Assembly: GCF_017591435.1 (NCBI RefSeq)
Contig: NC_059296.1
Span: 7,211,938 to 7,275,937 of the forward strand
DNA from: Portunus trituberculatus
Lineage: Eukaryota; Arthropoda; Malacostraca; Decapoda; Portunidae
DNA: 64,000 nt
Direction of reading: 5' to 3'
Under the pieces are notes generated by a model. It ran no database searches and was not told where the DNA came from. It worked only from the letters and a program-made list of their open reading frames with translations. The translations under genes were made by a program, and so were the position numbers. Shown one piece after another: positions 37,431 through 58,105 of this stretch; position 1 is the stretch's first letter; the number at the start of each line of letters is the position of its first letter.

Positions 37431-38301
37431 CGTGGAACAGCCTAGAAAATGAAAAATTAAACTCTCAATTACACACATAGTTATGTAATTAAGAAGGGCC
37501 TTCTAACTGCCAATCCATTAAATTTATTAAGAGGAAAAAAAATTGTTTCAGGAATGTTTCGATAAATGATGTGGAGGATTCACACACTATTATCTCGAAT
37601 TAAACGTTTGTTTTACTTGAAGTTCTTCTTTGTGTGTTTGTTTAATTCACCAGTTTTGTTACGTGCTCCGTCATAAGAATTTGCCTCAACTCTAAATAAC
37701 GAGTCTAAAGCTTGTAAGTATCTCCGAGACTTCAATAACTAGTTTGAAGCAAAAGAGATTCCGTCAGCCTTCAGGTAAGGAATGATGTGGAGCGCGGAGG
37801 AGACATCACAAGACTCACTACTCCAGGCAGAAGGCTGCTGCTTGGTGCAACTGTGTGGTAGCGTTCCGGCTTTCCTGAATAATCACAATACTGAAAAATT
37901 GTGTGTGTTTGTGTGTGTGCGCGCACGTGAAATTTCTTGGAATTTTGGTGAAGCCTTGCAACAAAGTAAGCAGCAGTGGATCGCTCACAACCTAAATCGT
38001 TAACGTTCACCATGATAAATTTGAGAATATAGAAAAAAGAATCGGAAAAAACAAGAAATGAACTTCCTCTTGAATATGTTGGACTGAACGCCGCTGAGAA
38101 CTCATTGATAGCGAAAAATTACACTTGATGCTGGACCGTAATAGTGATTCGCTCTACAACTCTAAGATATACTCTCACTGTAATTTTCAGGCCGGAACGC
38201 GTCTCGTTTGACACATGAGAGATCGCCGTAGAATTAATTATCTTGCGTTGCGTTCTGTCTGGAAGCAAGAGCCATACCCGCCCTCTTCTCCCCACAACAC
38301 A

Positions 38302-38356
<55 letters not shown>

Positions 38357-38600
38357 GCGCATGTGTTAAACTTTCCTACACTATGTGACCCTAGCAGATG
38401 CATTAAGAAAACAGTATTTTAACAAAACCTCAAGTGTTAAGAATCATAAACGCATTATGAAGTAACAAAGTGGTTGATTAGTTTTAAGAAGTACTTTACT
38501 TGTTATGTGTCATGTCGATAAGAGCAATCCTCTGTGACAATAACGTGAGATAAGACTGGCTTTTTCTCAAGGAAATTGGGAGTGATCTTAGGAGTTATAC

Positions 38601-38726
<126 letters not shown>

Positions 38727-39516
38727 AATATGAATGTTTGCAAGTAAGGGAGTACTGTTCCCAGAATAGTACATCTTGTGTTGTTCACATCGTAACCAAA
38801 GCGCTGACTTCGCTGAATCAGATATCTGGAATCACTCGTTATGTGCCCAAGATACTGACTTGGTCAGTGTTCCAGGATCCAGCGTTGTCTGTTTTGTGTC
38901 TTCCTCATGTGCCTTTAGGTTGGACTTTCACTGGCAGTGCAAACATGTGACAACTCAACTCTTAAGACCTGATACAGAATAAAAATCATTTAAAATAAAG
39001 AAAGAAATTAATACAGGGCCATAAGACAAAAAATTGGAACATCAAGCACTGACCACATCGTATCATCACATCTATTGTAGAGGGAATTACCTTTTTGTTT
39101 GTACCATGCAAGGCCTCTTCCTTCCAGAGTGTGCTTACGTACTTACCACGATCTGTGGAATCAAAATCATACTCGATTGTAATTTATTAATGACTGTTAC
39201 AATGCTATCACAACAGTTGATTTATTCCATTAACCCTTTAATTTAGTATTTACAACTGAAACTACGACTTCAAAAACCTATGTACCATGACACATGATAA
39301 ATAAAGACAAGAAATACGACCAATGTCGGAGAACCACAGGTGATTCGTTTAATCAATCATGTGACGCAGGTGTTTCTGAAGGATTTAACGGCTCTCTGTT
39401 TTTCCTGACGCAATGATAACGGCTGTAAGCATAAGCATGAATTTCACAGCTATACACCAAGGTTACCTAATACATTGACGAAAGATCAACACGTCTGGTG
39501 CGGATTATTCCTTCCT

Positions 39517-39558
39517 TAGCACGCCTGACGACACCTATATCCCTTCAGGTATATAAGA
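39517..39558 (+). promoter_or_regulatory. Core promoter of peritrophin gene 3
   Basis: TATATAAG at 39550-39557 with the conserved AGCACGCCTGACGACA block upstream. Spacing to the ATG is as in gene 2. Confidence 0.75.
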
Positions 39559-39616
39559 GCCAGACCAGAGGGACTAATGCAGAGTCATCGACTGCCTCAG
39601 AGCAACAGGACCAAGA

Positions 39617-39827
39617 ATGGAGCAGAAGTTTGGCCTCAACGGGGTGCTTCCGGCATTCTGCATCCTCCTGCTGGCTGTCTACGCCCAAGGTATTAAAGTG
39701 TCCCTATCCCTTCCAGTGTATTCTCTGTAGTCAATTTGTCCAATTGGTTATACTGTACGACGCCTTGTAGGACAAAAAACTCTGAGTATTTACACTTAAC
39801 TCACTAATGAAAGGTGTTGTTTAAGGG

Positions 39828-39860
<33 letters not shown>

Positions 39861-40351
39861 TAAGAACGAATAACATATATATTAATTAGTCGTTTTTCGA
39901 TAGCTCTTTCTGATAAACAGTGTCATCTGACTTGCCTTACAAGTGTGGTAGTGACTGTATCATGAAGCACAGATGGATGACTTCAAAAAGACATGACATG
40001 AAGGGGCACTCTTGCTCACGTACAGGTCTGCAGGTGTGTCCAAGTCTCTCCTGTCCGACTCCCGCCGGCTTTTTTGCCCACCCGACTAACTGCGACAGTT
40101 ACGTCAAGTGTTCGCATGGAGCCGTTACCATCAAGCAGTGTCCGGAAGGCCTTGACTACAACCCGGAAATGAGGCGCTGCGACTATCCCCGACTGGCCCA
40201 GGTGAGTGGAGTACCTGTGACTTAATCAGCACGTCGTGGTGCGTCTCCAGCACCGCTGTTGCGAAGACCATCAGTGAATTGTGTATAGCAATTCAGAGGA
40301 GAGTTAGTTCTAGTATCTGTAACAAAAGGCATGTGCGGTGGTTAAACATGG

Positions 40352-40418
<67 letters not shown>

Positions 40419-41184
40419 ACGTGCGTGCATGTGTGTGTGTGTGTGTCCTTTTTACGTTGATATTACCGGTAGTGATGCAATTATCCCCAATATTTTAACA
40501 TTTCAGTGCAACATCACAGCGCGGTTAGTGAAGTCTGGGTGTTCCCTCGAAACCAGTGACCCGAAAACTCGCCTCAAGCTCGACTTGTTCGGCTCCTCAG
40601 AGTCCTCAGACTCCTCAGACTCCTCAGAGTCGTCAGGTTCCTGGAGTCGTCAGTGGAGTGTGACTGTGACTGTTGCCTCAAGCCCCACGACGTTTGCACC
40701 AAGTACTACGAGTGTGTCCAGGTATTGTGTCGGTCTGCCGGTCTACTGTACAGTTCCACATTGGCTCATCATTAATTAACATTAACGTTCAGCAACTGCA
40801 ATCCCCAACATCAATTTTTCAGTACATTTGTATTACAGACCTGTTGCACTGCCGGAGTAGAACGGTCACCCATGTAAATAATAGCCATGAAAGAAATCTT
40901 TTGCCGAGATGAGTTAAAGAAAACACACAAATGCCCACGTCTGCTTTACTTTTACCTTGCTGCTCCTAACCTCTCACCGACTTCTGCCCTCAGAGCGGCG
41001 AAGCTGTTGTGAGGGAGTGTTCAGATGGTCTTGTGTTCAATCCTCATATTGAAAACTGCGACTTCCCAAGCAACTACCAGTGTCCCACGCCCCCGCCCGT
41101 TTGTGAGTGTGACTGTCGCTACCCCGTGGAGGGAGAATGCAACGCCTTCTACGATTGTGAGTCGCCCATCATTCACCTTGTGCC

Positions 41185-41264
<80 letters not shown>

Positions 41265-43338
41265 CACCGAAATACAAATCATTGCAAACAAGCAACATTC
41301 AGCTCCATTTCTAAAGCGAAAACATTTCGACAGGCAAGGACGGAGAGCCGGAGAAGAAATACTGTCCTGACGGTCTGTTCTTCAACCCTGAAACCAATGT
41401 GTGCGGCCTGCACTGCCATCAAACCACACCGCGCCCGCCAACCACCACTACCACACCTCAACCGACCACCACCACCACCACAACAACCACACCTCAACCG
41501 ACCACCACCACCACCACAACAACCACACCTCAACCGACCACCACCACCACCACCACACCTAAACCAACCACCACCACCACCACCACCACCACCACCACCA
41601 CACCTAAACCAACCACCACTACCACCACCACACCTAAACCAACCACCACCACCACCACCACACCTGAACCAACCACCACCACCACCACCACACCTAAACC
41701 TACCACTACGTCTCCACCTCCTCCTCCTACAACTACTACCACCACCACAACCACACCTGAACCAACCACCACCACCACCACCACCACACCTGAACCAACC
41801 ACCACCACCACCACACCTAAACCAACCACCACTACCACCACCACACCTAAACCTACCACTACGTCTCCACCTCCTCCTACAACTACTACCACCACCACCA
41901 CCACCACACCTAAACCCATCACTACCACAACAGTGTCACCATTCCCATGCGTGGATTGCTCCGGAGGTCAGCAGTACTTCCCTCATCCTACAGACTGCAG
42001 GAAATTCATCCAGTGCGCCCCGTACGGGCCTCAGGAAATGCCGTGTCCCAAGGGCACTATTTGGAACCAGTGGCTCCTCACCTGTGACCACGAAGCCATT
42101 ACACCTTGCATCACCGGCAGCTACGTGGGTCCTGATGGCAAGTGCGTTCACCCCGTCATCACCACGCCTAAACCACCACCACCACCACCACCACCAAGGC
42201 TCCAGTCACAACACCAGGAGGCTCTGTGTGTGACGTTGCATGCCCGCTGCACAAGGACTCTTCCACACCCTCAGAAGTGCGGGAAATGGGTACACTGTGA
42301 CCATAACATCCCTTACGTGAAGGACTGTCCCGCTGGTCTACACTTCAACCCACTGCTGAAGGTACCCTTTTTGTCTTCCAGCACATTTGATTGCCAAATC
42401 ATATCATATTTAACTCGGATTAAGGTTTCCAATCCGTGGTTCTTTAGTGATAAGAATGCCGTAGGCCTCAGTGATGCCGCACTTGTGTGTAATCAGGGCA
42501 TGTTTTTCCTTTACAAGGTGTGCGACTGGCCACAGTCAGCGGGTTGCACCTCTGGACCAGACCACATCTGTGAGATTCCCACACCTGCCCCAACCACACC
42601 AGCCCCCAATGCCACACAACCCACACCCAACCCTATGTGTGACTGCGAGTGTTGCCACAAACCTGCTGACGACTGCACCTCCTACTATTACTGTGATGTA
42701 TGTATCTGTTTGCTCAATAACATCCATTTGGTTTCGGTGAAAGGTTATCTATCCCCCGAAAGCTTGTTTTCCTTAGAGCAGATTTGTCCAGACCTGCAAT
42801 GAGAGGGTGTGCCTGCCTGACAGATTTCTTTTCTTCCTCAGGAGGATAAGTCAATGAGCTACCACAAGTGTTCAGAGGGACTCGTGTTCCACCCTGACTT
42901 CGACACGTGTGTGTATGCTGACATGTACCCGGAATGCATCGTCACCGAGCCACCACCAGTCTGTCTCTGCGACTGTTACTATCCCTCTGAAGTCTGCTCC
43001 TCTTATTATCACTGTAAGAAATCCTTCAAGTGTCCAGCTCTTCTTGCTTAGTTTTTCTTTTTTTTTTTATAAGTTAAAGAAAAATGTGTATGACTTCTTG
43101 TCATATGATGAAGGATCTCAACTTACAGATGCATTGAATGCCACAGTTTTCTCACAATGAATGACTTTTATGTATGCAACCTCAAACCGTGAAATTGCAT
43201 AATTTTCCAGGCGATGAAGGAGTTCCAGTTAAGCTGGACTGTCCCGAGGGTTTGTACTGGAACCAAGACAAGAAGTCGTGCGATCTGCCTCAGTTCGTGA
43301 ACTGCACCATGCCCATCCGCCGTCGTCCCCACCACTAA
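39617..43338 (+). CDS. Peritrophin gene 3: secreted CBM14-repeat, mucin-like protein (8 exons; frame disrupted)
   Basis: Exons: 39617-39689, 40026-40201, 40507-40721, 40994-41156, 41334-42361, 42518-42697, 42842-43013, 43211-43338 (TAA at 43336). Domain order is as in gene 2, with a slightly longer Thr/Pro block. Exon 3 lacks one base near 40641, as in gene 2. Exon 5 has three separate 1-nt losses near 42170, 42243 and 42263. Together they restore the frame but replace the start of the fifth domain, removing its first cysteines. Intron 5 (156 bp) is open in frame with both neighbours. About 711 residues are implied if exon 3 is read with its missing base. Neighbours 2 and 4 are near-identical paralogues. 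Confidence 0.8.
41189..41262 (+). repeat. (GA)n microsatellite in intron 4 of gene 3
   Basis: About 36 GA units. Confidence 0.95.
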
Positions 43339-43633
43339 CCCAAGGTGAGAGAGTCATTGCAGGTATGTTCAACACTACAGTGGAAATACTGAATTGTTAG
43401 GCAGCATATCTTTCAGTCACTCCTTCATGACCATAGGCCATGCTTATTGCGTGTAGTCAGATGAACTTTTGCTTGACTCTTTTAAGGTTCAGGAAAAAGG
43501 AAACCATTCTTGATTTGTTTTTTAAGCAAAATTTCAAATATAATGCTAGACTATTTCCACGTATCGTCAACAAACCGTTAATGATGTGAATGTTTCATTT
43601 ACAAATATTCACTAAGGCTCAAAATATATTCAG

Positions 43634-45451
43634 TCACAGATAACAGTAGATCTTGATTTGACACGAAAATCGCCGCGCTGCAGTAACGTACCCAAAGCCG
43701 GAGAACGGACCTTAAATTTCAAACCTCGAAATCTCAGCTCCTAGCCAACATGAATCTATGAAAATCACTGTGAAGCAAGCTAACTGTGTTTAATTCAATG
43801 CCTGAAAGCGATATCTAAATCCATACAACCGTGTCATTGTACCGCTCAGTTATACGAGTCAAACACGAGAATTTATATAGTACCAGGTGCATGTTTAAAT
43901 ACAACTTTAAGCTTACAGCTGTATTTCAAACACAAAATAAAAATTTTGCATCACTTATAAATTACTTTACATGATTTTGGCTGTCCACTTGCTCATCTCT
44001 TCTTCACACCTGTGAGTTTACGCCTCTTGTCATCACTCTGTGACCGTGTGTTACCTCCTGTGGCGACACCAGGTTTGCGCTTGGCGTGGACATCACTGTT
44101 GGTGTCTTACTATCCCACCCTTATATATGTCACAGATGTTGCACTAGCGTACTCTATATAATTTCATTAACAAAATGCAACTTTTTTCTTTTCTAGGAAG
44201 ACTATTTACAAAGCGCGTAGGCGGCTTTATTTTTTTTTACATTATTAACGCGAAGAAATATATCGCAGTAGTCACTATCAGTCACTGCCTAGGCATTGTT
44301 TCCTACCATTCTAGTCACTATTAATCATTCATCGGTTTGTTGCAGTCACGTTAGTAATCAGGTGAGTTTAACACTTAACAGCACTCCACAGTACACTTCC
44401 ACGTCACAGTGATGTCAATAACATGTCACTGTTCTTCACCAGTGTCACTATCTTTTCCCAAACTGACTATCTATATGGCACCAGATGTCATAACTGCAGT
44501 CACTGCCACCAGTTGCACGCGTCTCGGATTACGTCCCAGTTACAGCCTCTCACTCTGCCATTTTGTGTGACCTCTCATTATATTTCACTGTAGTGTTTCA
44601 CATTGTACGCCTCAAGTCACCACTAGCAGTTCTTCTCCACTGTACCACTGACTTAACTCCGCATACAACACTCAGCGTCACCCTACACACGTCACGGTTG
44701 GATACACCACTAACAATGTTAAATCTGTGTGCATTACACCACTCACAATGTTCACTCCTTATTCACCTCACTGTACTTCATTACTCACTGCACAGTGACA
44801 TCACCAGCAACTGCATCACACACACGCATAATAACATTTTCATGTGAGCCACCACACAAGCTCTTCACACTTTCACTGTAAATCCATTGTTGGACAAAAC
44901 TCTTTCAACAGCATTCACATTTCACTGTTTCATTGTCTCCACAGATATGTCAAAATGCCTGAACATGCACGTATTAATTATAACCCCTCACTCTTTGGCT
45001 GCAGCGGTATCCCTAGCACGACTGACTTGAACCGAGTGACTTGAGTGACTACTGTCCGTTGGCTAAACAGTTGGCCGTCTCACTGCTCGCCTGATATTTT
45101 AAAATGGCTCATTCGCAGTAGACATGGGTGTATACAACTTGCCACACATAATAATAATAATATAATAATAATAATAATAATAATAATGTTTCCTCCAGGT
45201 AGAGGTCAGCCGAGCCTTAATCTGGTGCACCTCAATGCCTCCACAAATGCACACGCCTTCCCACTGCTGTGGTATTTAGTAATGATTAGCATTTCCTTAA
45301 AAAATGCACCTTATACTGTATAAAACTTTACAAAATTATAACTTTAACAGTCAGCTGCCGCGTACTACCAGTCGACCGCTTTGGGTACGTTACTGCAGTG
45401 GCGGCGCGGCTCCGCAGTCCGTGTCAAATCCAGATCTACTGTTATCTGTGA
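43634..45451 (+). mobile_element. Inverted-repeat DNA element, copy in unit B
   Basis: Same element and same TTCAG flanks (43629-43633, 45452-45456) as at 34269. It was copied with the unit rather than inserted independently. Confidence 0.75.
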
Positions 45452-48924
<3,473 letters not shown>

Positions 48925-48966
48925 AGCACGCCTGACGACACCTATATCCCTTCAGGTATATAAGAG
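48925..48966 (+). promoter_or_regulatory. Core promoter of peritrophin gene 4
   Basis: TATATAAG at 48957-48964 and the conserved upstream block, as in genes 1-3. Confidence 0.75.
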
Positions 48967-49023
48967 CCAGACCAGAGGGACTAATGCAGAGTCATCGACT
49001 GCCTCAGAGCAACAGGACCAAGA

Positions 49024-53308
<4,285 letters not shown>

Positions 53309-53325
53309 CCCAAGGTGAGAGAGTC

Positions 53326-54390
53326 TGCTTGGAGCGGACACTTATTTCACTGCTACGAAGGATGAAGAGACATAGCTTCACTGGTTATTAATCATATTAA
53401 CCTTACTAAGTAAAATTTTCATTACAAATAGATATCTATTACCATTGTTTTCACAACTTGTCTGTTTGCAATTCAGTGCAGATACCGCATGTTTGACGGT
53501 GCCAGGAAACCTTGACGATCCACTACACCCATGCAGCCAGCACACCCAATTGCAAACCATGACTAGCGTTGCCTTAACCACTTTGAAAAATTGCATTATC
53601 CAGCTTGAGTGATGAAATATATATTGTTCTTTGTCTAAACGAAGTTGATTTTGACATGTGTAAATAAAGACCATTGGTGTCCACAATTGTCTCTTGTTTA
53701 TCTCATTTTATTCACATTGGAGGTATGTTATTATTATATTTTTATTTTGCTTGTATTTAATGAAAGATCATCTCAAGCTTACTTTCTCTGACTTTGTTTA
53801 AAAGATATTTCGAACTCTATACAAATGTTGGAAAGTGATATGAAAATAAAGTTACATGCAATTTCTTCGTCTTGTATTTTGCATTCCGGTCTGTGATCAA
53901 TGATTACTATGCAAAATAAAGCAATGAAGGTATCAAGCGCGTTGGCTGCTCGGGGCGGGGGCAGCATTGACACTCATATCTTAATTGATTACTTTCATTG
54001 TCTCATTAACTGTGTGGTTAGGTAATTGTTTAAAACTTTAGATTATCTCGAACTCTAAATATGGCAGTTATCTCATTCTCATACACACTGGCAGCGATAC
54101 CACTGAACTGACTGGCTTCTTGCCGGTCAGTCAAGTGATTAGTTGATTACCATGATAGTAAATCAATTAGTTTACAAGAGTGTTCGATTCATCACTATCA
54201 AACTGCGTTGTTAGCTTTATATTCTGTTTTTTTTAATAGGTTCTTACTATTGTCCGAATGATGGATAATAAACGGAGAAAATTAGCATACAAAAACTCTT
54301 CAAAAATGGAAGATAGGAAATGAGAAACAATTATACATCATTAATTAAAAAAATATATATTATGTAACACACAAACACACACACACACAC
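53326..54390 (+). other. 3' flank of peritrophin gene 4
   Basis: The first ~30 bases resemble the gene 1 flank. AATAAA occurs at 53663-53668, with further AATAAA motifs near 53846 and 53914. No additional gene recognised. Confidence 0.5.
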
Positions 54391-54391
54391 A

Positions 54392-54673
54392 CCCCGGTAG
54401 CTCAGTGGTTAGAGCGCTGGCTTCGCCAGCCAGAGGACTGGGGTTCGATTCCCCGGCCGGGTGGAGATATTTGGGTGTCTCCTTTCACGTGTAGCCCCTG
54501 TTCACCTAGCAGTGAGTAGGTACGGGATGTAAATCGAGGAGTTGTGACCTTATTGTCCCGGTGTGTGGTGTGTCTCAGGCCTATCCGAAGAGCGAAAATA
54601 ATGAGCTCTGAGCTCGTTCCGTAGGGTAACGTCTGGCTGTCTCGTCAGAGACTGCAGCAGATAAAACAATGAA
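54392..54673 (+). mobile_element. tRNA-derived SINE, copy 5
   Basis: Same family as 3741, but the anticodon loop is TTCGCCA instead of TTCACAA. (CA)n lies on both sides (54370-54391 and 54675-54697). Confidence 0.85.
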
Positions 54674-54697
54674 ACACACACACACACACACACACAC

Positions 54698-54972
54698 GTA
54701 GTGTACTGGTTAGCACGCACGACTCACACTCGAGATGGTCCGGGTTCGAGTCCCGGAGACGGCGAGGCAAATGGGCAAGCCTCTTAATGTGTAGCCCCTG
54801 TTCACCTAGCAGTAAATAGGTACTGGATGTAACTCGAGGGGTTGTGGCCTCGCTTTCCCGGTGTGTGGAGTGTGTTGTGGTCTCAGTCCTACCCGAAGAT
54901 CGGTCTATGAGCTCTGAGCTCGCTCCGTAATGGGGAAGACTGGCTGGGTGACCAGCAGGCGACTGAGGTGAA

Positions 54973-54974
<2 letters not shown>
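54698..54974 (+). mobile_element. tRNA-derived SINE, related family with different head
   Basis: The head has TAGTGTACTGG and GGTTCGAGTCC boxes and a CTCACAC anticodon loop (CAC, Val-like). Its body shares TGTGTAGCCCCTGTTCACCT, CCCGGTGTGTGG and GAGCTCTGAGCTCG with the 3741 family but is diverged. (CA)n lies on both sides. Confidence 0.8.
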
Positions 54975-55013
<39 letters not shown>

Positions 55014-55277
55014 CTACTACTACCTCGTTAGTTTACCAATTCCCCCTTGGAACCATCAAGGCATCAACGCCCATGAGCCAGTTGAGCCTCAGTGTTTTGT
55101 TGGTGGACCAGTGGTAGTATGCCGCCCGCTACGCTCTTGTTCCTACGTCTCCCAGTTTGCTCCTCAAGATGTTGGCAGCTCTTCTACGTACAAGAATGGT
55201 AGGGCTGTCATATATGTATGTGCTTTCGTAGCTTTCAAGTGAAAAATTAAATTGTAATGTATCGAAGTATAAGTTAC
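54975..55277 (+). other. Spacer between SINE pair and LTR element
   Basis: (CA)n at 54975-55009, a short (CTA)n, then unassigned sequence up to the LTR. Confidence 0.4.
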
Positions 55278-56805
55278 TGTATCATTATTGTATAATGATT
55301 TGATACCGACTTGGTATTATTCGTTCCTTAATTTATCTATGTATTGTGTATGCCGTGTGGTACACAACTGAGGAGACATTTGTGAGAAACTGTAAATATT
55401 AAGTAAGATCGTGTGGACACAGGGTTTGTCACCTGAACATGTATTGTACTGTTATTGGGTACTAGATTCTATAATTGTTACATTATTTCAATTTCACATT
55501 TATACGGGGTTATATCCTTTGCAACATTGTTGTAATATGTATGTACTATGTATATATAATTTTGTATGAGATCCTGTAGAGCACCATTTACTGGTGGAAT
55601 AGAGCCTAGAAAACAAAACAAAACAATAAACAATAAAAAACAATTAATATGAATTTGTGGCGCTGGTGCGCATGTCGGGCGTCTTTCGTCTGCCCGGGAA
55701 GTTGTATTTTGGGGAGCGGGAGTCCGGGACTGCAGGTGGCTCACTGACTGTCCGCCCAGCCACCGGCTCATCACCTGGACCCTGCTCTTGTTTAGTGCTT
55801 GACTGGCCAGGGATCCCTACACGAGTGCTGTTACTACTTGCTGATGCCTGATGGGCTTTGTGTGACCAAGTTGATCTACGGATGCAGGGCCAGGGAGCTG
55901 TTGTGACATTGCTGGTTACCACTCGCCTGAGGGCATAGGCTGAGGCTGGGGGCACGTGGCACTGTCTGTCCGCCCGGCCACCGGCTCACCGCCTGGACCC
56001 TGCTCTTGTTTAGTGCTTGACTGGCCAGGGATCCCTACACGAGTGCTGTTACTACTTGCTGATGCCTGATGGGTTTTATGTGACCAAGTTGATCTATGGA
56101 TGCAGGGCCAGGGAGCTGTTGTGACGTCACCGGTTACCACTCTCCCAAGGGTATAGGCTGACACTGAGTAATTTGCGTGATAATACATTATTATTTACAT
56201 CTGTATGATTGATTGTTCAATAAATCGGAGTTCTAACCTATTCTAAAATCCATGTACCCTAAGTTGAGTCATGGGAATGTGTTATTGCCAGTCATGTTTA
56301 TCACTTGGCTCATTAAGGATAGTTAATCACGGAGGACGTCCTCCCACAGGTATAATGACAAGTCTGAAGGTAAATGGTGAGTGTTGTAGGTGGCATTTGG
56401 TATTTGGTAAATTTACATGGTGAAATTCTGCTATATATTGCCCATTGATGCTTGTTGGGATAACTTGCAGCTAATGTGTTATTATATTTAGTTGACATAT
56501 ATTTGTGGATCATTTGGTATTTGGTAAATTTACTTGGTGAAATTCTGCTACATATTGCCCATTGATGGTTGTTGGGATGACTTGCAGCTAATGTGTTATA
56601 TTTATTTGACATATATTTGTATATTATTGGTATATACCTGTGCAGGGCGATGTATTACTGATTGTGGTGAGTGATGTTAAGTGATTGTGTTGGATTGCCT
56701 TGGCTGATGGTGTTGACTGATGAGCTAACTGTGTTGTGCAATGCATTGACTATATCAATCTCCCTAGGTTGAATACAATTTCTGCAATAAAGAACCAAGT
56801 ATACA
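55278..56805 (+). repeat. Left LTR with internal duplication
   Basis: Begins TGTAT and ends ATACA (a 5-bp inverted terminus), with AATAAA near 56786. A ~230-bp segment (about 55740-55950) is repeated at about 55965-56165, e.g. GCCACCGGCTCA and CAGGGATCCCTACACGAGTG twice. The right LTR has it once. A second small direct repeat (ATTTGGTATTTGGTAAATTT) occurs at about 56395 and 56513. Confidence 0.75.
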
Positions 56806-58105
56806 GTGGGCCTTTCCTACCCCCACGGACAAGACAATTCAACAGTGAAGAGCCGTGGAGAAACTGGTCAAGGAACATGTAACCGCAAAGCGAACCTTCA
56901 TGAGGAAGGCCAACGTCCTGAAGACCAGGATCTGCAGTGGAGACCAGTCACCATACTGCAAGATCTTCGGACTCAACTCAACGCCGCATTTGGTGAGGTG
57001 GAAACTGTTCACAATAATTATGTATGGTCATTAGTGGAGAGTGCTGCGACGACTTCGACCCAGATAGGGAAGACCTTTATCTTGTGGACATTGAAAATAC
57101 CAAGTTGAGTTTGGAAGCTGAGATCATTAGGTTGGCAAAGAAGGAATCAAAATCTGAGGGTCAAGGTGAAAGCGTTTTAAAGGTAAAATCATTAACTCCA
57201 CCCACGTTTTCTGGCAACATCAGAGAGTATGGGACATTTAAGAAAGATTACTTGAGACTAATGCACCCTGTGTATGGTGATGATCCCTATGTCTTGGTGG
57301 TGAGGCTCTTGAGTGGGTTAAAGGAGTAGACGATTATGATAGAATGGTGTTAAGACGATGAGAAATATGGTAACGTTGCTAAACTTATTGGGCATGATCT
57401 AAAGAGGTTGAAACCAGTAGGCGAAGGTGACTCTGCAAAACTGATTCATTTGATATTTTTAGACTTGCAAAAGGTTGGAGTGAAAAATGAAATGGGTTCC
57501 ATGTACATGATTTCTATGATTGAAAAACTTTTACCAAGCAGCATACAACACCAGTGGGTCCGCAAGGCTCAACAGGTAAATGATCCAGACAATCTTTTGC
57601 GAGAGTTCATTGATTTCCTTTTGATGGAGAGGAATGTGTGCATTTAATTGTAATCTGATATCCGCTCCAACCTTCAGCGAGCCACTTCTAACATAACTAA
57701 TGTTGATAAAGTGAGTGAGGAAAAAAGTGAGCTTTGTGAATTGGTAGAAACCTTAAAAGAACTGAGATCCTCACAGTCTCTCATTGTGAATGGTCTCAAC
57801 AATATGACTCAGTTAGTGCTGAATTCTCAGCCAGGGAACAATGGGAAGAGATGTGTGTATCATGATACGGACACGCACCAAACAGCGGACTGTAATGGTT
57901 TCAGTAGGATGAGTGTTTCAGATAAATTTAAATTGAGGCAAAAGGGAGCTTGTTTCAAGTGTCTTATTGTTGCACGTCACACAGCCAAAACCTGTAAAAG
58001 CTAAGTGAAATGTGGGATTCTTGACAACGGTGTTCAGTGCACTGCAGATCATCATCCTAGCTTACACAACATGTTCGGGAATCCCTGGCAAACGTCTCTT
58101 CCTAC
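56806..58105 (+). pseudogene. BEL/Pao gag region, broken
   Basis: Pieces in changing frames include SLTPPTFSGNIREYGTFKKD, then LIHLIFLDLQKVG, then zinc-knuckle sequences CVYHDTDTHQTADC and CFKCLIVARHTAKTC, followed by a VKCGI...HHPSLH motif. Stops at 57327, 57645 and 58002 separate them. The order and motifs match BEL/Pao gag. Confidence 0.7.

Noticed and set aside
55644..56188. Minus-strand frames in the LTR (also 60948-61229)
   Set aside because: They are reverse readings of LTR sequence, repeated wherever the LTR occurs.
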